The notes under the pieces were generated by a model, which was given only the letters and a program-made list of their open reading frames with translations, had not been told where the DNA came from and ran no database searches. 51,653 nt of DNA from a virus: positions 1 through 51,653 of IMG/VR virus record IMGVR_UViG_3300044799_000328. The stretch is one strand, 5' to 3'. Shown here piece by piece: positions 36,435 through 42,194 of this stretch; positions within the stretch are counted from its first letter, which is position 1, and the number at the start of each line of letters is the position of its first letter. The position numbers were made by a program, and so were the translations under genes.

Positions 36435-36510
36435 TGGGGTGAGGGGTGGGAGATCGAACCCACTCTTGTTGGGTCACATCCAACAGTGCAAGCCCCTACA
36501 CTACCCTCAC
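36435..36510 (-). tRNA. tRNA-His (anticodon GTG)
   Basis: Acceptor GTGAGGG/CCCTCAC, C73, encoded CCA. Anticodon arm GTTGG-ATGTGAC-CCAAC. T stem GTGGG/CCCAC with an 8-base loop. The base before G1 is T, so the extra G(-1) of tRNA-His is not encoded. First 15 bases overlap HNH gene 3. Confidence 0.85.
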
Positions 36511-36870
36511 ATATCTATTCCTTTTGTACTCCCTATGCCAATTATTCCATACACTCTTGCATAATTGGCACCTACACCCATGCTTACTATATCTGCTCAA
36601 TGTTCCGTGTTTGGCCTCATGGGCTTTTTTATGACATCTCCCACACATAGGAATGCATTTAATAATCTCGTTAATAAATTTATCAAGACCGCAGGTCCAC
36701 ATTGCTGATATATTTTTCGTTTTTACTTCACGATCCTTGTGATGATAGTGTATACTATCGTCTGACCCGCATACAGAACAAATACCTCCTAATATATTTT
36801 GAGCTATTCCCTTTCGAAAAATCCGTACTTTTTTAGCCCATTCTCTTTTCTGATCTTTAGTATAAGGCAT
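36496..36870 (-). CDS. HNH endonuclease 3
   Basis: 124 residues. ATG 36870 follows GGTATAATAAAT, the same 12 bases that precede ATG 37049. A single zinc-knuckle HNH unit: GGICSVCGSDDSIHYHHKDR, then CIPMCGRCHKKAHEAKHG, followed by a second Cys group HGCRCQLCKSVWNNWHREYK shared with HNH 4. The TAG stop lies 15 bases inside tRNA-His. Likely homing-type activity. Confidence 0.85.
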   Translation of the reverse strand: MPYTKDQKREWAKKVRIFRKGIAQNILGGICSVCGSDDSIHYHHKDREVKTKNISAMWTCGLDKFINEIIKCIPMCGRCHKKAHEAKHGTLSRYSKHGCRCQLCKSVWNNWHREYKRNRYVRVV

Positions 36871-36875
36871 ATTTA

Positions 36876-37049
36876 TTATACCCACACACTTGGCGGGTTC
36901 CCCTTGCTGCTCCTTACCCATCGGTTGCAGCTTCGACAATAGGGCCGGTTGGGAACCCATAATTCTGTGGGATCGAGTACGGCTTGAAGCATGACCCTTG
37001 CAAAGGTCGGTTCAGCACCGGAGATCCCACGATCAAATTTATAAAACAT
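36876..37049 (-). CDS. Possible 57-residue Cys-containing protein
   Basis: ATG 37049 after GGTATAATAAAT at the end of tRNA-Asn. It starts MFYKFDRGISGAEPTF and contains YCRSCNRWVRSSKG. Its stop overlaps the second copy of the GTATAATAAATATG segment that starts HNH 3. No SD. Moderate evidence. Confidence 0.45.
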   Translation of the reverse strand: MFYKFDRGISGAEPTFARVMLQAVLDPTELWVPNRPYCRSCNRWVRSSKGNPPSVWV

Positions 37050-37060
37050 ATTTATTATAC

Positions 37061-37134
37061 CTGTGGGAGCAGGATTCGAACCTGCGTACTCATGATTAAC
37101 AGTCATGCGCTTTTACCATCTCGGCCATCCCACA
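37061..37134 (-). tRNA. tRNA-Asn (anticodon GTT)
   Basis: Acceptor TGTGGGA/TCCCACA, G73. No encoded CCA: the 3' end runs straight into GTATAAT of the next gene. Anticodon arm CATGA-CTGTTAA-TCATG. T arm GCAGG-TTCGAAT-CCTGC. Confidence 0.88.
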
Positions 37135-37137
37135 AAA

Positions 37138-37620
37138 CTATTTCCTACTATAATCGTTCTGGTCAAGCACCTTAACAATCGCGGTCGGAAACTGTCGCTG
37201 AAGAATTTCTACCTGCAACTTCAACGACCGCTTCTGATCCTTGGCTGCTATCGAGGACCATTCTACACCGGTATCCGGGTCCTGCGCAACCACAATCTTC
37301 GTAAATTCGTGTGCGTTCTCCTCTGTGATTCCATCGACGATACCGAGCAGCCCCACCCATGTGCCATCCCTCATCCCCCAGAGAACATCGCCGACCTGAG
37401 TCCAGTTGTGAACCCAAAACATTCCGGGTTCCTCTTTGAGACTTCCAACCACGATCGCACATCCCGGCACGGGTGGAATATCCCCCACATCGGTAAAGGT
37501 CGGGAAGAACATTATTGCTTTCCCATATTCGCCCGGCGACCACGCTTCAAAAGCTTTCTTCTGAGCTTCGAGCGCAGTCGAATAATCAGTCTCAGTTCTG
37601 AACGCAGGCGGATTGCTCAT
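37138..37620 (-). CDS. Hypothetical 160-residue protein
   Basis: ATG 37620 with GGAG and AAGG upstream and an extended -10 (TGTTATAAT) 17 bases before it. Soluble; Trp-rich beta patches (PGMFWVHNWTQVGDVLWGM) and a helical C-terminus (RSLKLQVEILQRQF). No family recognised. Ends 3 bases before tRNA-Asn. Confidence 0.6.
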   Translation of the reverse strand: MSNPPAFRTETDYSTALEAQKKAFEAWSPGEYGKAIMFFPTFTDVGDIPPVPGCAIVVGSLKEEPGMFWVHNWTQVGDVLWGMRDGTWVGLLGIVDGITEENAHEFTKIVVAQDPDTGVEWSSIAAKDQKRSLKLQVEILQRQFPTAIVKVLDQNDYSRK

Positions 37621-37651
37621 GCCTTGGAAGCTCCGTTATTATAACATGTCT

Positions 37652-37726
37652 TGGTCCAGGGCGCAGGACTTGAACCTGCAACGTACCGGTTAAGAGCCGG
37701 GCACTCTACCATTGAGTTAGCCCTGG
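37652..37726 (-). tRNA. tRNA-Lys (anticodon CTT)
   Basis: Acceptor CCAGGGC/GCCCTGG, A73, encoded CCA. Anticodon loop CTCTTAA with T33. T arm GCAGG-TTCAAGT-CCTGC. Confidence 0.9.
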
Positions 37727-37728
37727 AC

Positions 37729-37804
37729 TGGTCGGGCCGGAGAGACTTGAACTCTCACCTCTCGGGTTAAAAGCCCGCTACTCAGCCACTAGAGTTTCGG
37801 CCCG
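37729..37804 (-). tRNA. tRNA-Lys (anticodon TTT)
   Basis: Acceptor CGGGCCG/CGGCCCG, A73, encoded CCA. Anticodon loop CTTTTAA with T33. T arm GAGAG-TTCAAGT-CTCTC. Confidence 0.9.
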
Positions 37805-37805
37805 A

Positions 37806-37889
37806 TTATTTATTTCCATGGAACTTTTGGTGGGCCGCCGCGTACCTTGTGGGTACCCTCTTGCCACACTTGTTGCATTTGTGTTTCAC
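37806..37889 (-). CDS. 27-residue zinc-finger microprotein
   Basis: GTG 37889 with a strong SD (AGGAGGTTAGA), stop TAA 37806. The peptide contains CNKCGKRVPTRYAAAHQKFH: two Cys three apart and two His four apart, the spacing of a C2H2 finger. It lies between tRNA-Lys and tRNA-Val. Likely a minimal metal-binding peptide; function unknown. Confidence 0.6.
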   Translation of the reverse strand: MKHKCNKCGKRVPTRYAAAHQKFHGNK

Positions 37890-37906
37890 TCTAACCTCCT
37901 AAAATT

Positions 37907-37981
37907 TGGTCCTCGGGGAGGGATTCGAACTCTCAGCCTTCTCCTTGTAGGGGAGATAGTCTACCATTGACGTACCCAAGG
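37907..37981 (-). tRNA. tRNA-Val (anticodon TAC), C33
   Basis: Acceptor CCTTGGG/CCCGAGG, A73, encoded CCA. Anticodon arm TCTCC-CCTACAA-GGAGA with C at position 33. T arm GAGAG-TTCGAAT-CCCTC with one mismatch. Confidence 0.85.
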
Positions 37982-37987
37982 ACTGAA

Positions 37988-38049
37988 GGGTCCTGTCGGG
38001 CAGGCATCCGATCACCTTATAGCCCGATTCGTTACATTTCGCAGGACCC
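37988..38049 (-). ncRNA. Nested hairpin element before tRNA-Val
   Basis: 62 bases framed by a perfect GGGTCCTG/CAGGACCC stem, with a second perfect stem TCGGGC/GCCCGA inside. It ends 6 bases before tRNA-Val. A weak frame (37899-38105) crosses it without an SD. Could be a reduced tRNA or another RNA. Confidence 0.4.
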
Positions 38050-38266
38050 ACAAACTGGCCGGGAACAGTGAAAGCTGATAGCCGGTAAACAATCAAATCC
38101 ATCAACTAAGGCAACAATCGACAAGGCCGTTAGGCACAACCAACAATCAACTATCGTCGGTTTGACCCGAACTGTATTGTCCTTCATGGACATGAAGTCA
38201 ATTGATTATCGTCGCTGTTCTCAGTGCGACTAGGCTACCCACATCCCTCACTGTCCCCGATAACTC
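38050..38266. other. Non-coding stretch with short direct repeats and hairpins
   Basis: No supported gene in about 215 bases. The plus strand has three AACAATC(A/G)A copies (near 38090, 38108 and 38143) and related TCAATTGATTATC. The minus strand can form CTTCATG/CATGAAG and GTCGC/GCGAC hairpins. It could hold a regulatory region or an origin; nothing decisive. Confidence 0.3.
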
Positions 38267-38557
38267 TTACTCAACCTGACCGAGAACGTTATCGTCCCAC
38301 TCATATTCAACGCGGAACGAAGCGTTCGCAGACTTAATCGCCATGTCCAGTTTCCGAATCTCGCACGCCACCCTGGTGACCAAGGCATCAAGTTTCTTCA
38401 CATTATACACCGGCTCGACTTCCTTGATCTTGTCCGCATTCGCTCCATAGAACCGAGTTTCCCTCACGGCGTTTTGATTCCGCAAAGCGATCAGTTCGCC
38501 ATGCCGGTCATTGAGCGTCTTTAGATAACCGATTCCTTCCGAAATTGTAACCTTCAT
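38267..38557 (-). CDS. Hypothetical 96-residue helical protein
   Basis: ATG 38557 with SD AAAGGGAAACAGCA, overlapping the upstream stop. It starts MKVTISEGIGYLKTLNDRHG, then LIALRNQNAV, KKLDALVTRVACEIRKLD and AIKSANASFRVEYEWDD. A helical-hairpin pattern (two long helices with conserved NDR and N-A end) recurs in phage and bacterial small proteins; role unknown. Confidence 0.6.
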   Translation of the reverse strand: MKVTISEGIGYLKTLNDRHGELIALRNQNAVRETRFYGANADKIKEVEPVYNVKKLDALVTRVACEIRKLDMAIKSANASFRVEYEWDDNVLGQVE

Positions 38558-38835
38558 TGCTGTTTCCCTTTCGTGTTGAGAAAAACCAAAGTTTCGTCGT
38601 AATCCAGAGGTCCAGAAACGGGTCCAAGGTCCTCTAGGGGCTGCACCGTACCATATGGCGCTCCAGTATCCCAGTGGGATTCTGCGTCCAGGTAGTTGTT
38701 TCCAAATTTAAACCTACTGACAATAAAGCATTTCTCGTCTTTGACAAAAATACCGAACCGTGCATTTCTGGCAATGATCCGATACAGATTACCGTTAATG
38801 CAATCATTTATTCCAATGTACGCCTCGGTCTCCAT
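38554..38835 (-). CDS. Hypothetical 93-residue protein
   Basis: ATG 38835 with SD AAGGGAGTTGTC. Beta-rich (YRIIARNARFGIFVKDEKCF) with an acidic C-terminus. It overlaps the downstream gene by 4 bases. No family recognised. Confidence 0.6.
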   Translation of the reverse strand: METEAYIGINDCINGNLYRIIARNARFGIFVKDEKCFIVSRFKFGNNYLDAESHWDTGAPYGTVQPLEDLGPVSGPLDYDETLVFLNTKGKQQ

Positions 38836-38856
38836 GACAACTCCCTTACACCAAAA

Positions 38857-38933
38857 TGGACTCGCCGGTGAGATTTGAACTCACGACCTCAGACTTAGGA
38901 GGTCCGCGCTCTTATCCGCTGAGCTACGGCGAG
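38857..38933 (-). tRNA. tRNA-Arg (anticodon CCT)
   Basis: Acceptor CTCGCCG/CGGCGAG, T73, encoded CCA. Anticodon arm CGGAC-CTCCTAA-GTCTG. T arm GTGAG-TTCAAAT-CTCAC. Confidence 0.9.
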
Positions 38934-38934
38934 A

Positions 38935-39011
38935 TGGACGAGGCGGTGAGACTCGAACTCACGACGACCTGGGTAGAAGCCAGGCGCTCTGGTCCACTGA
39001 GCTACGCCTCG
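38935..39011 (-). tRNA. tRNA-Arg (anticodon TCT)
   Basis: Acceptor CGAGGCG/CGCCTCG, T73, encoded CCA. Anticodon arm CCTGG-CTTCTAC-CCAGG. T arm GTGAG-TTCGAGT-CTCAC. T8-A9-G10 of this tRNA is the stop codon of gene 39002-39151. Confidence 0.9.
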
Positions 39012-39151
39012 GTCTTACTTGACCGCGAAATTCTCTCAAATATTTTGAGTATCCGTTTACACGACTCATGAACCCACATATTCCAACAGGTTGCACAATC
39101 GTACTCCGGCCTTTTGTTCGCCTTATACTTCGGGTGCTTCTTGCACTTCAT
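39002..39151 (-). CDS. 49-residue Cys/His protein
   Basis: ATG 39151 (GGAACAGGAC upstream). MKCKKHPKYKANKRPEYDC then ATCWNMW gives a CxxHPxY...CxxCW pattern seen in small phage proteins that probably bind zinc. The stop is provided by bases 8-10 of tRNA-Arg(TCT). Function unknown. Confidence 0.6.
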   Translation of the reverse strand: MKCKKHPKYKANKRPEYDCATCWNMWVHESCKRILKIFERISRSSKTEA

Positions 39152-39242
39152 GTCCTGTTCCAAATTGGTTGGGATGTCTGGCAACGATCCAGAAATGCCC
39201 GAGTCAGAGTCGGGGGGTTTGCCTAGTTAGCCTACATCCCAA

Positions 39243-39316
39243 TGGCTAGGGAGCGTCGATTCGGACGACGGTAACCAGCTTCAAAGGCTGGGGCCTTGCC
39301 ACTCGGCCACTCCCTA
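39243..39316 (-). tRNA. tRNA-Gln (anticodon TTG)
   Basis: Acceptor TAGGGAG/CTCCCTA with T1-A72 and G73, both glutamine identity marks; encoded CCA. Anticodon arm CCAGC-CTTTGAA-GCTGG. T arm CGTCG-TCCGAAT-CGACG. Nearly the whole gene is read in frame by the HNH 4 gene. Confidence 0.88.
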
Positions 39317-39707
39317 ATTTTATTCTAATCTTGTACTCCCTGTGATAGCGATTGCACGCAGATCGGCAATCATCACATCTGCATCCCATCCGATGGTACA
39401 TAGTATATGTTCCGTGGGACCTTTCACCATATGTTTCTATCCTGGTCTTGTGCTTGTGGCATTCTCTACACAAGACCTGACACTTTTCAAGTTCTAGTTT
39501 GAGTCTCTCGTCACTCCAGAACCACACGCAATGAGAAGTATTTTTTATGTGCGGGTCCTTGGTTTTAGGATCAACATGATCCATTTCCAGGTTTTCCCTC
39601 GAACCACACTTAGTACACGGCCCATTCTCAAACAGCCACTTATTTCTTCTTTCAGAAGACCACCGTTTTTGGTATCTCCGGTTGCTATCTTTGTCTTTAT
39701 ATGGCAT
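39246..39707 (-). CDS. HNH endonuclease 4, reading through tRNA-Gln
   Basis: 153 residues. HNH unit: NGPCTKCGSRENLEMDHVD, then KCQVLCRECHKHKTRIETYG, then a second Cys group GCRCDDCRSACNRYHREYK shared with HNH 3. The frame passes through tRNA-Gln and stops at the TAG in its 3' acceptor strand, so the last 23 or so residues are tRNA sequence. Start MPYKDKDSNRRYQKRW; the 5' end is AT-rich without a clear SD. Confidence 0.82.
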   Translation of the reverse strand: MPYKDKDSNRRYQKRWSSERRNKWLFENGPCTKCGSRENLEMDHVDPKTKDPHIKNTSHCVWFWSDERLKLELEKCQVLCRECHKHKTRIETYGERSHGTYTMYHRMGCRCDDCRSACNRYHREYKIRIKLGSGRVARPQPLKLVTVVRIDAP

Positions 39708-39708
39708 A

Positions 39709-39987
39709 TTATTGCACCGAGGCCGGACCCTCTTGCTGCATTCCGCCCGTCATCATCAGATCGGCCACCCTCTCGATTACCTTGTGGGCCTGGATCAGGT
39801 CTTTCGCCGCTACCAGAAGATTCATCATAATCGGAATCGACGGATTCTCCGGCTGGTCCTCTTTCTGTCGAGAAACCACTCTGATCGTCTCGTCTATCGC
39901 CGGTTCCATGGTCGCCAGTCGGGCTCCATAAGCCCCCAGACAATTGCTCACAAGCAGGGTTAGGCTGATCTCTTGATCCGCATCCAT
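39709..39987 (-). CDS. Hypothetical 92-residue helical protein
   Basis: ATG 39987 with GAGGTAGCCGGAG upstream. It starts MDADQEISLTLLVSNCLGAY and is helical throughout (LLVAAKDLIQAHKVIERVA). It lies directly upstream of HNH 4. No family recognised. Confidence 0.55.
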   Translation of the reverse strand: MDADQEISLTLLVSNCLGAYGARLATMEPAIDETIRVVSRQKEDQPENPSIPIMMNLLVAAKDLIQAHKVIERVADLMMTGGMQQEGPASVQ

Positions 39988-39993
39988 CTCCGG

Positions 39994-40398
39994 CTACCTC
40001 TGAAAAGGGTATTCTGGCGGACTTCCTGCCGGTGGAACATGGGTTATCTGCGATAGCATGCTGATCGATCCCTTGGGATAGTCCAGATCCGCATCTATCT
40101 TAGCTTCCAACAGATTAGACTTTCTGAACGGATCTTCGTAGAAGTGATACACGATACCATAGTTCGCAATCGCAAACGATCCAATATACACAAACTGGGC
40201 GATAGAATCAAGTTGAGATTTACCGGTCTCAATACGATGGATTACGCGCTCATCGGTTTCCTTTTCCTCGACGTTAATAAGAGCGAACAAGGTTGGCTCC
40301 CCATTTACATCCAGGGCAGTAACTATTGTTGCTCTTTTTGGAAGATCTATCGTTTCGATCGGCACATTCTTTAGTTTGTAACCCAGAATCTTTTTCAA
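39994..40398 (-). CDS. DUF7352-like protein
   Basis: 134 residues from TTG 40398 (SD GAGG, 6 bases away), whose TTG overlaps the TGA of the upstream gene. IETIDLPKRATIVTALDVNG then LFALINVEEKETDERVIH and RIETGKSQ resemble the DUF7352 pattern (P-K-A-ILS...LWALVDP...TGH). C-terminal extension FVYIGSFAIANYGIVYHFYE. Function unknown in the family. Confidence 0.65.
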   Translation of the reverse strand: MKKILGYKLKNVPIETIDLPKRATIVTALDVNGEPTLFALINVEEKETDERVIHRIETGKSQLDSIAQFVYIGSFAIANYGIVYHFYEDPFRKSNLLEAKIDADLDYPKGSISMLSQITHVPPAGSPPEYPFQR

Positions 40399-40613
40399 GA
40401 CATCCTCTTCTTTCTCGCCCTCTTTACAGGCAACATCGTCGGCTCAGACAATTTTAATGATTCGTAATACCTAACAGTACTGGCCACCATCGCCGAACAC
40501 TTCTTGTATTCTGAGCACAACGGCGCATGTAGGTTAGGCAAAGTAAATACCCAGGCACCACATTCGGAACATTTCCACGGGGCATATCCCGTATTATGCT
40601 TTTTTGTTACCAT
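40395..40613 (-). CDS. Cys-rich 72-residue protein
   Basis: ATG 40613. WKCSECGAWVFTLPNLHAPL then CSEYKKC gives a probable zinc site in the N-terminal half, with a basic C-terminus (VKRARKKRMS). Overlaps both neighbours by a few bases. Function unknown. Confidence 0.6.
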   Translation of the reverse strand: MVTKKHNTGYAPWKCSECGAWVFTLPNLHAPLCSEYKKCSAMVASTVRYYESLKLSEPTMLPVKRARKKRMS

Positions 40614-41010
40614 GACGAAACGGTCTCTTCTCGTTGTACTTCATTTTAATAGCCATCAACCTATCTGCATCGAGACCGTATAGCGCCATGAGGTGTAGAA
40701 TGCGAATCATAGCATCGATCAATTCGATTCCAATTCCATCCGGCTTGCCGTCATCATGATATACCAGATCGGTAACCTCAAAGCCGTTTCTGTAATGTTC
40801 GAACGCCTCAGTAATCTCCGATATGATCAAAAGCAACTTCTCCGATAGGTTGATATCCTTGTCCCAACCTTTGCGAATTCCCCACTCATGTATGGCCATG
40901 GCTAAGTCATTTAGCGGAGATTCTTTATTTAACCCCCCAGGCTTAGCAACCAATACCTCCAACCGCGCTCCGGAGGGTAACTTAATTCTTCCCTGTGGTT
41001 TATAGGTCAT
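40594..41010 (-). CDS. MazG-like nucleotide pyrophosphohydrolase
   Basis: 138 residues from ATG 41010; the longer frame to 41106 would overlap the upstream gene by 107 bases. Metal-binding helices of the all-alpha NTP-PPase fold are visible: SEITEAFE at 64-71 (ExxE type) and GIELIDAMIR at 94-103 (ExxDxxx). LADDRLMAIKMKYNEKR-like C-terminal helix follows. Such enzymes hydrolyse (d)NTPs to NMP and pyrophosphate; in phages they may shape the nucleotide pool or lower alarmone levels. Confidence 0.75.
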   Translation of the reverse strand: MTYKPQGRIKLPSGARLEVLVAKPGGLNKESPLNDLAMAIHEWGIRKGWDKDINLSEKLLLIISEITEAFEHYRNGFEVTDLVYHDDGKPDGIGIELIDAMIRILHLMALYGLDADRLMAIKMKYNEKRPFRHGNKKA

Positions 41011-41233
41011 TCGGCCCCCCCAAAACCCCAGCCTTTTCAAGGAGAATCCCCGCAATGCTGATAGCATCATCACAGCTAAGGCCAAGCCATCTGACTGGCG
41101 CACCAAATTGTATGATTACCAGTTTATGATTCTGATCAATTCCAAAATCGATCTGGATGCCGCCCTTGTCGGTTTTATCTATCTTACCATCAAGGAACTC
41201 TCCTGTTGGCCCAGCTACTCTTTCGTTTCCCAT
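41000..41233 (-). CDS. Small conserved protein, leaderless start predicted
   Basis: 77 residues from ATG 41233: MGNERVAGPTGEFLDGK, then IQIDFGIDQNHKLVIIQFG, PVRWLGLSCDDAISIAGI and a helical end. A consensus promoter ends 6 bases before this ATG. A longer frame to 41347 would overlap the regulator gene by 83 bases and lacks an SD, so the shorter form is preferred. A beta strand followed by a FG.PV.WLGL helix pattern recurs in phages; function unknown. Confidence 0.6.
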   Translation of the reverse strand: MGNERVAGPTGEFLDGKIDKTDKGGIQIDFGIDQNHKLVIIQFGAPVRWLGLSCDDAISIAGILLEKAGVLGGPNDL

Positions 41234-41239
41234 GGTCGT

Positions 41240-41268
41240 CTTATACTCCAAAAGAAAGTTTATGTCAA
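41240..41268 (-). promoter_or_regulatory. Consensus sigma70 promoter
   Basis: TTGACA (41268-41263), exact 17-base spacer, TATAAG (41245-41240), only 6 bases before ATG 41233. It overlaps the stop codon of the Cro-type regulator gene, so that protein may control it. Confidence 0.6.
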
Positions 41269-41507
41269 CATATTTTTTTCTGAAACGGTCGACCGCGCGT
41301 TCGTTTTGGGCGATGATCCCCGATCCATCCACAAAATAGATCTTCATTAATTAGGGTTACGAACCTTCCCTCGACTAAACGCTTTATCCTGTTCTTGCCG
41401 CGCTCCCAACGACTTACGGTCTGCTTATCCACGTCTAGTTGGCCCGCTACTTCCGCCTGGGTGAGCCCGATAGCCAGGCGCAACTCCCTCATCCGCCACC
41501 CGTCCAT
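41265..41507 (-). CDS. Cro/C1-type helix-turn-helix regulator
   Basis: 80 residues, ATG 41507 after AAAGGAAATC. LRLAIGLTQAEVAGQLDVDK then QTVSRWERGKNRI is the HTH_3 motif, residues 8-41; the W-E-R-G-K turn is typical. The C-terminus is basic (HRPKRTRGRPFQKK). It should bind DNA as a dimer; the nearest candidate site is the promoter at 41240-41268, or its own upstream region. Confidence 0.75.
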   Translation of the reverse strand: MDGWRMRELRLAIGLTQAEVAGQLDVDKQTVSRWERGKNRIKRLVEGRFVTLINEDLFCGWIGDHRPKRTRGRPFQKKIC

Positions 41508-41522
41508 CGGTTGATTTCCTTT

Positions 41523-41843
41523 TTAGCCCAACACGTTAAGATCGACGCCGTATACGTTAGACCGCCAGACCGAAATCGCCCTGCCGTGGTTTATGCGCAC
41601 ACGCTTAGACTTACATTGATAATGAGTTTTTGTTATCAATCCGTCCTTTGCGGCTTGCCGCATAATGGATCCGATAACTCTAGGCTCCGGTGCCTTTGCG
41701 ACGGAAAAACCTTCAAGATAATCCCAGACATCGTCCGTCGTAAATGTAGTTTCATGCCGGGCAACCCAACTCACACCAACGTATGCGGCAATCTTAAAAT
41801 CTTCTTGGGCCCCGTGCTTGCTTGCCGAAAGCGGTTTTTCCAT
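41523..41843 (-). CDS. Putative winged-helix protein
   Basis: 106 residues, ATG 41843 with SD GAGGTGGTATA. TTDDVWDYLEGFSV, then EPRVIGSIMRQAAKDGLITK and a basic strand SKRVRINHGRAISVWRS, follow the order helix-helix-wing of small winged-helix DNA-binding proteins. Located next to the HTH regulator. The assignment is by pattern only. Confidence 0.55.
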   Translation of the reverse strand: MEKPLSASKHGAQEDFKIAAYVGVSWVARHETTFTTDDVWDYLEGFSVAKAPEPRVIGSIMRQAAKDGLITKTHYQCKSKRVRINHGRAISVWRSNVYGVDLNVLG

Positions 41844-42097
41844 TATACCACCTCATCACCAGGAAGATCCTTCGTCCGATTGCCGTAACCCCGTTCGGCA
41901 CCGCACACCTCACAACGGTGGATTAATAAAAAGAAACCAGCGGATTGATCTAGTCGCTTGCGATCTTCGGACCTCAGACCCCTACGCTCTTCGATACATT
42001 GAAAGATGCGATCTTCCTGGCGAACAAAATAATGCCGGGTATCCTTTTCACAGGTATCGCACTTAATCAATGGGTGATAAGCCAAACCTTCCGTCAT
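41843..42097 (-). CDS. Zinc-ribbon protein, 84 residues
   Basis: ATG 42097 after GGGAGATTACAA; a longer frame to 42172 would precede the promoter start point. CDTCEKDTRHYFVRQEDR and later HRCEVCGAERGYG form a Cys4 ribbon. Its stop abuts the next ATG. A promoter lies 20 bases upstream. Function unknown. Confidence 0.65.
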   Translation of the reverse strand: MTEGLAYHPLIKCDTCEKDTRHYFVRQEDRIFQCIEERRGLRSEDRKRLDQSAGFFLLIHRCEVCGAERGYGNRTKDLPGDEVV

Positions 42098-42117
42098 TTG
42101 TAATCTCCCGATGTTAC

Positions 42118-42147
42118 ATAATACACAGGATCGGCCCGTGCCGTCAA
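42118..42147 (-). promoter_or_regulatory. Sigma70-type promoter
   Basis: TTGACG (42147-42142), 18-base spacer, TATTAT (42123-42118) on the minus strand, followed by the SD and ATG of gene 41843-42097. Confidence 0.55.
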
Positions 42148-42194
42148 TAATAAAATGATACTTAACAACCAAAAGTCTTATTCAGAAGAACAAG

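Noticed and set aside
37899-38105. 68-codon frame through the hairpin element and tRNA-Val
   Set aside because: No SD, and it runs through a tRNA and a nested stem; composition fits RNA structure better.
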